Positions 33,327 through 40,503 of a DNA stretch of 64,000 bases are shown piece after piece. The position numbers and the translations under genes were made by a program. Origin of the DNA: an uncultured Christensenellaceae bacterium (lineage in GTDB: Bacteria > Bacillota > Clostridia > Christensenellales > Borkfalkiaceae); assembly GCA_910586655.1 (NCBI GenBank), contig CAJUIR010000001.1, forward strand, positions 62,001 through 126,000. Direction: 5' to 3'. The first letter of the stretch is position 1, and each line of letters opens with the position of its first letter. The notes beneath the pieces are model-generated. The model was not told the origin of the DNA and did no database searches. It was given only the letters and a program-made list of their open reading frames with translations.

Positions 33327-34038
33327 GGCGGTTCTGTTTGCTTCGGGGAAAAGCGTGGCGATCACAGATATTGCGGATAAACTCGGCGTGACCAACGGCG
33401 AAGTAAAAAAAGCGCTTGCCGAATTGAAACAGAAGTACGGCGATGACGGCGGAATCCAACTGCTGGAATTCAATAAAAAAGCGCAACTCGGTTCAAATCC
33501 CGTTTATAAAGAAGGCGTTTCCGCTGTGCTGAATCCGATTCGGGAAAAAGAACTTACGCGCACGATATTAGAATGCGCGGCAATCATCGCTTACAAGCAG
33601 CCGATTACGCGGACTGAAATCGAAATGTTACGCGGTTTAAACAGCGATTATGCCGTAAACGCTTTGCTTGATTTAAAACTGATCTATCCTTGCGGAAGAA
33701 AAGATGCCGTCGGGCATCCTGTTTTGTTTGCTACAACGGATGAGTTTTTAAAACGTTTTAAACTAAATTCCTTGGAAGATTTGCCCGATTACGATATGCT
33801 CATGGCGGCAATTTCTCGTTCCGACGATGAAAAAGACAGTTACTTATATGCGCGTGAAGAATATGGAGAAATCAGTTCGGATCATGTGAAAGAAGATAAA
33901 ATCTCCGGATCGGAAGAAGAAACGTTGGGAGCAGAGAAGCAAGAAAATACTGAATCGGAAAAATCCGAACATGACGGTTATGAAATCCCTGACTTTTTGC
34001 GTGGATTGGATGATACCGATATCGTAAAAATTTCTTAA
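33301..34038 (+). CDS. scpB: Segregation and condensation protein B
   Basis: ScpB is the winged-helix partner of ScpA in the SMC complex. The 245-residue protein starts LEKLTNIIEAVLFASGKSVAITDIAD and has the second winged helix with ECAAIIAYKQPITRTEIEMLRG (about 92-113) and GHPVLFATTDEFLKRF. The start is a TTG at 33301 after GGAGGAGGT. The C-terminal 55 residues are acidic and probably disordered, longer than in the usual family (about 190-200 residues). Confidence 0.93.
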   Translation: MEKLTNIIEAVLFASGKSVAITDIADKLGVTNGEVKKALAELKQKYGDDGGIQLLEFNKKAQLGSNPVYKEGVSAVLNPIREKELTRTILECAAIIAYKQPITRTEIEMLRGLNSDYAVNALLDLKLIYPCGRKDAVGHPVLFATTDEFLKRFKLNSLEDLPDYDMLMAAISRSDDEKDSYLYAREEYGEISSDHVKEDKISGSEEETLGAEKQENTESEKSEHDGYEIPDFLRGLDDTDIVKIS

Positions 34039-34122
34039 ATAAAGTTTCAGAAAATCTCTTGATTTTATCGGGACTTGGATAAAAGATAAATAATTTCAGT
34101 TTGGTTCGCTCATATTACAGAT

Positions 34123-34701
34123 ATGGGCGAACTTTTTGTTATTTCTTTTTTTGTGGGGATGTTGTTGTTTTTATTTCCCGTCTTCGTCCATACTGATATC
34201 TATGTAGATATCCGTGAAAACAAAGCAAACTTTTGCATCAGGGTTTTTCACCTGATAAAAGTGGCAGGCGGATATATCCAGTTAAAATCAGACGGGATAG
34301 TGATCCATCTGTCTAAGAAAAAAGCGGTCTTTTTTTCATTTGAAAAAATGAAACCGAGCCGTAGATTTCAAATTTCAGACGGATTTCAACTCTATAAATT
34401 CCACCAGATCATTGAAACAGGCGGTTCGCAAACTATTTGGGGAATTATGGTCGCTTCCGCTTTGCAATCGCTCGGCGGTGCGGCGATCGGCATTTTAAAG
34501 ACGAAATATCCTTATTTATCTTTAAAAAACGGAACTGTTTTGGCAGAAGAACCTTGTTTGAAATATTCCGCACAAATCGTGATCATATTAAACGGTCTTG
34601 TGATTATGATCGCAGTCATTAAAAAAATATTGGAGGTAATTATAAATTGGATCAGAAAAAAAAGATTGACAGCATTCTCGAAAAAACAACGGAGCAATTA
34701 A
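34123..34701 (+). CDS. DUF2953-type membrane-associated protein
   Basis: This 192-residue protein has an N-terminal hydrophobic segment (about 3-22) and a second near 150-170, with a beta-rich middle. The position between scpB and gerW and the overall layout match DUF2953 (YtfI) proteins, which are co-transcribed with ytfJ/gerW in endospore formers. The function is not known. The end overlaps the gerW start by 55 bases. Confidence 0.65.
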   Translation: MGELFVISFFVGMLLFLFPVFVHTDIYVDIRENKANFCIRVFHLIKVAGGYIQLKSDGIVIHLSKKKAVFFSFEKMKPSRRFQISDGFQLYKFHQIIETGGSQTIWGIMVASALQSLGGAAIGILKTKYPYLSLKNGTVLAEEPCLKYSAQIVIILNGLVIMIAVIKKILEVIINWIRKKRLTAFSKKQRSN

Positions 34702-35030
34702 CGGGTTTGATTGACGTAAATACCGTGATCGGAAAACCCGTTTTTTCGGCTAGCGGGACGCAGATCATTCCCTTTACCAAAGTGACGATGGGGTATCTTT
34801 CGGGGGGCGGCGAATACGGAGAAGTGAAAGCGATCAAAGACGACGAAGCCTTTCCTTTTGCGGGCGGTGCGGGAACGGTGATCAATATCAAGCCCGCGGG
34901 GTTTTTGATTGACGACGGAAAAGAATGCCGTTTGATGCGTATTACCGATGATCCGCTCGACGGAGTTATTGAAAAAGCCAGCGAATTATTCGGAAAAATC
35001 ATAAGGAAAAATGAGGAGAATGAAGAGTAA
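34647..35030 (+). CDS. GerW/YtfJ-family spore protein
   Basis: This 127-residue protein has the conserved core VIGKPVFSASGTQIIPFTKVTMGYLSGGGEYG (about 27-58) and FAGGAGTVINIKPAGFLI (about 70-87) of the GerW (YtfJ) family, made in the forespore of Bacillus and needed for spore germination. The start is a TTG nine bases after GGAGGT. Its presence supports a spore-forming ancestor or lifestyle, though some non-sporulating relatives keep it. Confidence 0.9.
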   Translation: MDQKKKIDSILEKTTEQLTGLIDVNTVIGKPVFSASGTQIIPFTKVTMGYLSGGGEYGEVKAIKDDEAFPFAGGAGTVINIKPAGFLIDDGKECRLMRITDDPLDGVIEKASELFGKIIRKNEENEE

Positions 35031-36039
35031 ACTTTTATCTTTTTCCGTTTTATTTTCATTTGCGTTTTGTACACTTTTCATATTTTCTTTTAACAGAGTA
35101 AATGCTGTCGATGCGGATGCCGCTACGATCTCGCGTGCGGAATGCGTGACGGAAATTTCATCGCTTCGTTTTTTGCATGAACATCATTCGGAAACTACGC
35201 TTCCTTTGGCGAGTACGACAAAGATATTGACGGCGATCATCGTTATTGACGACTGCGATCTCGATGAAACGATTACGATTCCCAAAGAGGCGGAGGGAAC
35301 GGAAGGTTCGAGTGTCTATCTGCGTGCAGGAGATCAGTATACGGTCGAAGATTTATTGTACGGACTGATGCTCCGTTCCGGCAATGATTGTGCGGTTACG
35401 CTTGCTTTGCATCATAGCGGTTCGATAGAAGCGTTTGCAAAGAAAATGACTGAAAAAGCAATGTTTCTCGGGGCAGAACACAGTAGGTTTGTGAATCCGC
35501 ACGGGCTGCCGGATGCGCGTCATTATACGACTGCCCGAGATTTATCGCTTATTTCCGCATACGCCATGAAAAACGAAAAGTTCCGTGAAATCGTGTCCTG
35601 TAAATATTATGAGCCGCGGAACTGGCAGAATAAGAATAAAATGTTATATCGGTATGAAGGCGCGATCGGAGTTAAAACCGGTTTTACGTTAGCGGCAGGA
35701 CGTTGTTTGGTAACCGCTGCCGAGCGTAACGGCATGACAGTGGTTTGCGTCGTGCTGAACAGTCCGCAGATGTACGAACGGACAACGGAATTGCTTGATT
35801 TTGCTTTTGAAAAATATGAAATGACGCAACTCTGTTCGCCCGATGAGAACGTCAACGGATTTTCCGTAAAATACGATTTTTCTTATCCTCTTACCAAAAC
35901 CGAACGGGAAAAGGTAAGAACAGAAATCGAGATAGTATCGCCGCTGCCCGAGCAGGAAGGGGATATTGCGGGACAGATGAAAATCATGCTTGAAAATAAC
36001 TTGCTTTTTTCGCAGAATTTGTATATGATGAAGAAGTAA
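35011..36039 (+). CDS. D-alanyl-D-alanine carboxypeptidase (S11, DacF/DacB-like)
   Basis: This penicillin-binding protein removes the terminal D-Ala from peptidoglycan stem peptides outside the cell. The 342-residue protein has a signal peptide (about 1-33). The active-site motifs are ASTTKILTA with SxxK (about 67-70), SGND with SxN (about 124-126) and KTGFT with KTG (about 221-223). The C-terminal part (about 270-342) is short for the PBP5-like domain. Together with gerW and scpAB this resembles the dacF-type setting of spore-formers, but vegetative function is equally possible. The ATG at 35011 overlaps gerW by 20 bases and has AAGGA upstream. Confidence 0.92.
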   Translation: MRRMKSKLLSFSVLFSFAFCTLFIFSFNRVNAVDADAATISRAECVTEISSLRFLHEHHSETTLPLASTTKILTAIIVIDDCDLDETITIPKEAEGTEGSSVYLRAGDQYTVEDLLYGLMLRSGNDCAVTLALHHSGSIEAFAKKMTEKAMFLGAEHSRFVNPHGLPDARHYTTARDLSLISAYAMKNEKFREIVSCKYYEPRNWQNKNKMLYRYEGAIGVKTGFTLAAGRCLVTAAERNGMTVVCVVLNSPQMYERTTELLDFAFEKYEMTQLCSPDENVNGFSVKYDFSYPLTKTEREKVRTEIEIVSPLPEQEGDIAGQMKIMLENNLLFSQNLYMMKK

Positions 36040-36056
36040 AAACTTCGGAGCATTTT

Positions 36057-36761
36057 ATGCGAATTAACAAATTTCTTGCAGAACAGGGTGTCGCCTCCCG
36101 TCGCGGGAGCGATCAGATCATTGCAGAAGGTCGGGTCACGATCAATGGAAAAACAGCGCAGGCAGGCGACAACGTAGAGCCTTCCGATACAGTTTTATTG
36201 GACGGGAAAACGCTTTCTCACAAAGTTAAATACGAATATTACCTTTTGAATAAACCGAAAGGATGTGTCTGCACGGTTTCAGATGAAAAAGACCGCAAAA
36301 CGGTTATGGAATTTCTTCCTGCCGGTGCGGGTCGCGTTTTTCCCGTCGGGCGGCTGGATTACGCCACGGAAGGAATGCTGATCCTAACCAATGACGGTGA
36401 ACTTGCATTTCGGCTGACGGCGCCGCAAAACGAGATCCCGAAAACTTATCTTGTGCGGATAGAGGGCGTCATCAGCGATGCGCAACTAAATCGTTTACGC
36501 GCGGGAGTGGAAATAGAACGCGGAGTTATTACAAACAAATGTAAAATCAACGTGATCGAAACAAACAAACAATACACCAAATTGCACTTGGTGCTGACCG
36601 AAGGGAAAAACCGTGAAATCCGTAAAATGTTTGAAACAGTCGGTAAAAGCGTTGATTTTTTAAAGCGGATTAAAATAGGAGAACTTACGCTTACGGGATT
36701 GGATCGCGGTGCAATCAGAAAACTGACGCAGGAAGAAGTGTTTTATTTGAAAAATTTGTAA
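36057..36761 (+). CDS. rluB: Pseudouridine synthase, RluB family
   Basis: This enzyme converts a specific 23S rRNA uridine to pseudouridine. The 234-residue protein starts with an S4 RNA-binding domain (MRINKFLAEQGVASRRGSDQIIAEGRVTING). The catalytic domain follows, with the Asp in VGRLDYATEGMLILTNDG (about 97-114) and LTEGKNREIRKMFETVG (about 180-196). It follows the carboxypeptidase gene, as in Firmicutes where rluB sits by scpAB and dac genes. Confidence 0.94.
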   Translation: MRINKFLAEQGVASRRGSDQIIAEGRVTINGKTAQAGDNVEPSDTVLLDGKTLSHKVKYEYYLLNKPKGCVCTVSDEKDRKTVMEFLPAGAGRVFPVGRLDYATEGMLILTNDGELAFRLTAPQNEIPKTYLVRIEGVISDAQLNRLRAGVEIERGVITNKCKINVIETNKQYTKLHLVLTEGKNREIRKMFETVGKSVDFLKRIKIGELTLTGLDRGAIRKLTQEEVFYLKNL

Positions 36762-36763
36762 AC

Positions 36764-36789
36764 AAAAAACGGCGTTTCCGCCGTTTTTT
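36764..36789. terminator. Bidirectional terminator between rluB and lexA
   Basis: An 11-bp stem AAAAAACGGCG/CGCCGTTTTTT with a TTTC loop lies between two converging genes. Confidence 0.92.
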
Positions 36790-36799
36790 ACTTGCGATA

Positions 36800-37402
36800 T
36801 TACATACTACGCATCAGACCGATCACTTTGCCGAGAATTTTTACGTCGTTTTCATGATCTAATACAAAATCGGAAAGTTTTTCGTTTTCGGGATGTAAAA
36901 TTATTTTACCTTCTTTCTGAAAATAGCGTTTGACGGTTGCGCCTTCTTCGATTCCGTCGTTAAAAAGAGCAACCACAATATCGCCGTTTTCTGCGCTTTC
37001 CTGTTTACGGACGACAATTTTATCACCTTCGAATATGCCGGCTTCGATCATACTGTCGCCTTTTACGGTAAGCATAAAGAGATCGCCTTTAAATTCGGAT
37101 GCGGGAAGCGCGTAATAACCTTCGTAATTTTCTGTTGCAAGAATGGGTTGCCCTGCGGTAACGGTGCCGACAAGTGGTACGGTGACGCTTCCGCTGCTTC
37201 GTACGGCAACGGCGCGTTTTTTATTTTCTGCTTTACTTAAATGTCCTTTTGCACGCAGACGGTTAATGTAATCATAAACGGTTGCCGTTGATTTAATATT
37301 GAGTTCTTTACAGATTTCTCTCACGGTGGGGGGGAATCCGTTTTCATCGTTGTAACGGTTGATGAACTGCAAAACTTCGTCTAATTTTCTCGTGTCGAGC
37401 AT
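36800..37402 (-). CDS. lexA: LexA repressor
   Basis: LexA represses the SOS DNA-damage genes and cleaves itself when RecA filaments form. The 200-residue protein has an N-terminal winged helix (about 1-65, FPPTVREICKELNIKSTATVYDYINRL). The cleavage site is Ala83-Gly84 (TVTAGQP), the catalytic Ser117 is in VKGDSMIEAG and Lys158 is in GATVKRYFQ. All catalytic residues are present. The start at 37402 has GAGG upstream; a longer frame start further up has no support. An SOS-box-like palindrome overlaps its promoter, which suggests autoregulation. Confidence 0.95.
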   Translation of the reverse strand: MLDTRKLDEVLQFINRYNDENGFPPTVREICKELNIKSTATVYDYINRLRAKGHLSKAENKKRAVAVRSSGSVTVPLVGTVTAGQPILATENYEGYYALPASEFKGDLFMLTVKGDSMIEAGIFEGDKIVVRKQESAENGDIVVALFNDGIEEGATVKRYFQKEGKIILHPENEKLSDFVLDHENDVKILGKVIGLMRSM

Positions 37403-37433
37403 ATTGAACCTCAAATAGTAGAAATATATTGTT

Positions 37434-37475
37434 ATTATAGCATATCCCCGAGAAAATTGCAAACAAATGTTTTGC
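37434..37475 (-). promoter_or_regulatory. lexA promoter with overlapping SOS-box-like operator
   Basis: On the minus strand TTGCAA (37462-37457), 17 bp and TATAAT (37439-37434) form the promoter. The -35 box is part of the imperfect palindrome GCAAACAAATGTTTTGC (37459-37475). Its centre CAAAC-N4-GTTTT differs by one base per arm from the Gram-positive LexA box CGAAC-N4-GTTCG. LexA bound here would block RNA polymerase. Confidence 0.7.
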
Positions 37476-37501
37476 TTTTTATAAAAAAATTAAAAAAATT
37501 C

Positions 37502-37530
37502 TTGTTCTTTTATGAAAAATATATTATAAT
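37502..37530 (+). promoter_or_regulatory. Promoter of the Cys-rich protein gene
   Basis: TTGTTC (37502-37507), 17 bp and TATAAT (37525-37530), with AGAGGT before the ATG. It diverges from lexA; the SOS-like box lies 27 bp upstream of this -35. Confidence 0.7.
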
Positions 37531-37548
37531 AGATACAGAGGTACTGAA

Positions 37549-37740
37549 ATGGATCATAAAATGTGCGTATTAGATGAAGAAAAAGAATGCGACGGCTGTC
37601 TTGAATGTGAAGTTTGCGATTTAGATCCCGATAAAATATGTGATAACTGCGGAAAATGTTTGGAAATTCAAGACGTTGCAAGTATTAAAATCGATAAAAT
37701 TTACTTGGATCCGAACGAATATCAGGAAGAGAAAAAATAA
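37549..37740 (+). CDS. Small acidic Cys-cluster protein
   Basis: This 63-residue protein has eight cysteines in two clusters: Cys14, 17, 20, 23 (CxxCxxCxxC) and Cys31, 34, 37 (CxxCxxC), plus Cys6. The pattern could hold iron-sulfur clusters or zinc, but the order is not that of a 2[4Fe-4S] ferredoxin, and the protein is strongly acidic. I do not recognise a family with a known role. It has its own promoter, diverges from lexA, and ends three bases from the converging hflX stop with no terminator between them. Confidence 0.8.
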   Translation: MDHKMCVLDEEKECDGCLECEVCDLDPDKICDNCGKCLEIQDVASIKIDKIYLDPNEYQEEKK

Positions 37741-37743
37741 TTA

Positions 37744-38958
37744 TTATTTTATAAATTCTCGGAATTTATCGGCGTATATCTCAGGAATAATGGCTGTAAT
37801 CTCACTTCCAGAATCGGTATAATTTGCAGAAGTTTCGGTTAGGTATACTCGCAACGTACCGTATTGTGCGGACTTGTTATAAGGAATAAATAGTTTTGCG
37901 CGCACAAAATGATCTTTCAGGCGATCCATAATTTCAGACTTTAATTCTTCCAGTCCTTTTTTATTTTTTGCGGATATCAATACACAATCTTTCGGGAAGG
38001 CGGACGTATCTGCAATCTGATCACATTTATTCATCGCTATTATATAGGGTGAGTTGAAATTCATATCACGCAACGTTTTTAACGTGGTGTTTAATTGCAT
38101 TTCATATTCACCGGTGGAATCGCACACGATCAGTGCGAGATCGCAATGGACTGCGCTTTCCAAAGTAGACTGAAAGGCTTCGATCAAGTGATGGGGAAGA
38201 CTTTGCAAAAACCCGACCGTATCGACAAATAAAAAGGGGACGCCTTCTATTTCAAACGAGCGCGCGGTCGGATCCAGCGTTGCAAACAACGCATTTTTTA
38301 CAAAGACTTCCGAACCCGTCAACGCATTGAGCAAAGTTGATTTTCCTGTATTGGTATAACCTACAAGAGCGATAGTCTTTACGCGCTCTTTTTTTCTGCG
38401 CTCAATCAAATGTTGACGGCGTTTTTCAGTTTCTGCAAGTTTTAATTCTAAGGCACGGATCCGTGCGCGAATGTGTCTTCGGTCTGTTTCTAATTTTGTT
38501 TCGCCTGGTCCGCGCGTACCGATGCCGCCTCCTAAGCGGGACAGTGCTTCGCCTTTACCTTTTAAGCGCGGATAAATATATTTCAATTGGGCCAGTTCCA
38601 CTTGAATTTTGCCTTCGCTGCTCACTGCGCGGAGAGCAAATATATCCAAAATCAAAGTCGTGCGATCAATTACTTTTTTTCCGTCCAACGCCGCGGAGAT
38701 ATTCAGCGTTTGAGAAGGGGATAGTTCACCGTTAAACAGTACGGTTAATTCTAAACCGTCAAGTCGTTCCCGCAGTTCTTTTAATTTTCCTTCTCCGATA
38801 TAAGTTGCAGGATTGATTTCTCTGATATTCTGATAAATGGTGCCGGCGTATTCCGCATCGGCGCTCTCGATCAGCGCAACAATTTCATCGTGCAGGACTT
38901 TATAATTATCGTTTAAAATAGGTTGAATTACATATACGATTTCTTTTTTTTCTGTCAT
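37744..38958 (-). CDS. hflX: GTPase HflX
   Basis: HflX is a ribosome-binding GTPase that splits stalled or stressed 70S ribosomes. The 404-residue protein has the N-terminal HflX domain with AEYAGTIYQNIREINPATYIGEGKLKEL and the helical linker. The G domain has GYTNTGKSTLLNALTG (about 206-221), FATLDPTARSFE, DTVGFLQSLPHHLIEAFQSTLE (G3) and NKCD (G4). It is 13 bases downstream of the recombinase gene in the same direction, so the two are probably co-transcribed. Confidence 0.94.
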   Translation of the reverse strand: MTEKKEIVYVIQPILNDNYKVLHDEIVALIESADAEYAGTIYQNIREINPATYIGEGKLKELRERLDGLELTVLFNGELSPSQTLNISAALDGKKVIDRTTLILDIFALRAVSSEGKIQVELAQLKYIYPRLKGKGEALSRLGGGIGTRGPGETKLETDRRHIRARIRALELKLAETEKRRQHLIERRKKERVKTIALVGYTNTGKSTLLNALTGSEVFVKNALFATLDPTARSFEIEGVPFLFVDTVGFLQSLPHHLIEAFQSTLESAVHCDLALIVCDSTGEYEMQLNTTLKTLRDMNFNSPYIIAMNKCDQIADTSAFPKDCVLISAKNKKGLEELKSEIMDRLKDHFVRAKLFIPYNKSAQYGTLRVYLTETSANYTDSGSEITAIIPEIYADKFREFIK

Positions 38959-38971
38959 AAATTTCTCATAT

Positions 38972-40027
38972 TCAATCGTGATCAGAGGAGTGAAGTTTCA
39001 CCTTATTGGCTACCGAGCGGCGCTTGTCTTCTGTAATTGCAGCATAGTGTTTCCGCGTCGTATTAACGTCTTTGTGTCCTAACACATCCGCTACAATGTA
39101 TATGTCTCCCGTTTCGCGATAGAGCGCCGTACCGTAAGTAGAGCGTAATTTGTGAGGTGTAATTTTTTTGAGCGGCGTGACGATTTTTGCATATTTTTTA
39201 ACTAAATTTTCTACGGCGCGCACCGTAATACGGCGGTATTGGAGAGAAAGAAAAAGTGCGTTTTCGCCGTTCGGAATATTCGGATCTTCTTCCTTTTGAG
39301 CAAGATATGCGGCAAGTGCGTCGCCTACTTCTTCTGAAAAATAGAGAATGGCATGGTTTCCGCCTTTACGTGTTACGATGAATGAATTGTTCGAAAAATC
39401 GATACTTTCATTATCCAAGCCGACCAGTTCGGAAATACGGATCCCCGTACCAAGGAACAGTGTGAGGATCGCCGTGTCGCGTATTTTTGTTTTATCGTGA
39501 TATCCGATTGCGTGTTTGGAAAGTCCGCTGCCGAATTCCGCAATATCGAGTAAAGAGGACACTTCATTGTTTTCAAGACGAATGATCTCTTTTTCATGAA
39601 GTTTCGGAGAAGATACTTTCGCGGTATTGTTTACTTCAATCAAACCTTTATTAAAAAAATATTTGAACATTGAACGCACGGTAGAGAGTTTGCGTGCTTT
39701 GGCGCGTTCGTCGCACGAAAGGCGTTTTTCACCGTATCGGTAGTTGGAAAGATAACTTAAAAATATTTCAATATCAGTGTCTGTGATCGAATCCATATCT
39801 TCAAGTGTAAGTTCTGGAATGGATTTATTGCGGAATTTTTTTTTGATTAAAAAATCAAAAAAAATGCGGAGATCGTAACAATAATTCAAACGTGTCAGCG
39901 TACTGGTTCGCATTTCAACGCCGCGAAAAAAATCCGCGCAGAAAAAGGGGAGTTCGTTTAGAAGTTCATCTATTTTATCAAGGTTTTTTAAATTCCTTTC
40001 CTGATAGTAGTTTGCGTTCGTTTTCAT
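38972..40027 (-). CDS. Tyrosine recombinase, XerC/XerD-like
   Basis: This site-specific recombinase has 351 residues from the ATG at 40027. The N-terminal SAM-like DNA-binding domain is about 30-140. In the catalytic domain the Arg is in GTGIRISELVGL, the Lys in TRKGGNHAIL, HKLRST, LGHKD, and the nucleophile Tyr is in TRKHYAAI. All six catalytic positions are present, so it should be active. It could be the chromosomal dimer-resolution enzyme acting at dif, since it is embedded among housekeeping genes (hflX downstream), but it is longer than typical XerC/XerD (about 300). The start lies just six bases past the -10 box. Confidence 0.9.
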   Translation of the reverse strand: MKTNANYYQERNLKNLDKIDELLNELPFFCADFFRGVEMRTSTLTRLNYCYDLRIFFDFLIKKKFRNKSIPELTLEDMDSITDTDIEIFLSYLSNYRYGEKRLSCDERAKARKLSTVRSMFKYFFNKGLIEVNNTAKVSSPKLHEKEIIRLENNEVSSLLDIAEFGSGLSKHAIGYHDKTKIRDTAILTLFLGTGIRISELVGLDNESIDFSNNSFIVTRKGGNHAILYFSEEVGDALAAYLAQKEEDPNIPNGENALFLSLQYRRITVRAVENLVKKYAKIVTPLKKITPHKLRSTYGTALYRETGDIYIVADVLGHKDVNTTRKHYAAITEDKRRSVANKVKLHSSDHD

Positions 40028-40033
40028 GTTTTG

Positions 40034-40062
40034 ATTATAACATGAATGATAGAAATTGTCAA
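40034..40062 (-). promoter_or_regulatory. Consensus promoter giving a leaderless recombinase mRNA
   Basis: Minus strand TTGACA (40062-40057), 17 bp and TATAAT (40039-40034). The A of the ATG is at 40027, the position where transcription should start. No ribosome site precedes the ATG. Confidence 0.8.
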
Positions 40063-40105
40063 TTTTTACGAATAATTGCTTAGAAGCGTTCATTGTGTAA
40101 TTCAT

Positions 40106-40446
40106 TCAAGGAAAGATATTAAGTTGCTTTTTTTTTGATAGAGGTGTTTTTGCGCGTGCGGCGTGTTGCGTAGACTTGACATAAGCAACACATAAGGGCA
40201 TTTTTTGACAATGCACCGTCAAAACAAGCCCCACGGGGGCAGGAAATTAAAGCAAAGGGCAGGCATTAAACTATTCGCAAAATCATTGTTTTACGAATAA
40301 ATATTAAGAAAAAATGAACAAAACGACATTATTAAGAATTTAAAAAATATCAGCCAAATTAATATAACAAATTGAATTAATATAACAAATTGAGTAAATT
40401 TAAATTTTTTTATTTTTACCGTATTGCAAAATTGCAGAATCACAAA
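40106..40446. other. AT-rich intergenic region with tandem repeat
   Basis: There is no convincing gene. It holds a short G/C-rich hairpin GCCCC-ACG-GGGGC near 40229-40241 and an 18-bp unit ATTAATATAACAAATTGA repeated twice in tandem (40358-40375 and 40376-40393), then very A/T-rich DNA up to the large palindrome. Confidence 0.6.
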
Positions 40447-40495
40447 TCATAAAATAACAAATATTATGTCACGCATAATATTTGTTATTTTATGA
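40447..40495. repeat. AT-rich palindromic repeat, copy 1 (22-bp perfect arms)
   Basis: Arms 40447-40468 and 40474-40495 are perfectly complementary over 22 bp with a 5-base loop TCACG. It begins eight bases past the stop of the GH13 gene. There is no T-run on either side, so it is not a standard terminator. Its core matches the palindrome at 11284-11302, and one arm matches about 3513-3537. Confidence 0.85.
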
Positions 40496-40503
40496 GAGAC
40501 ATA

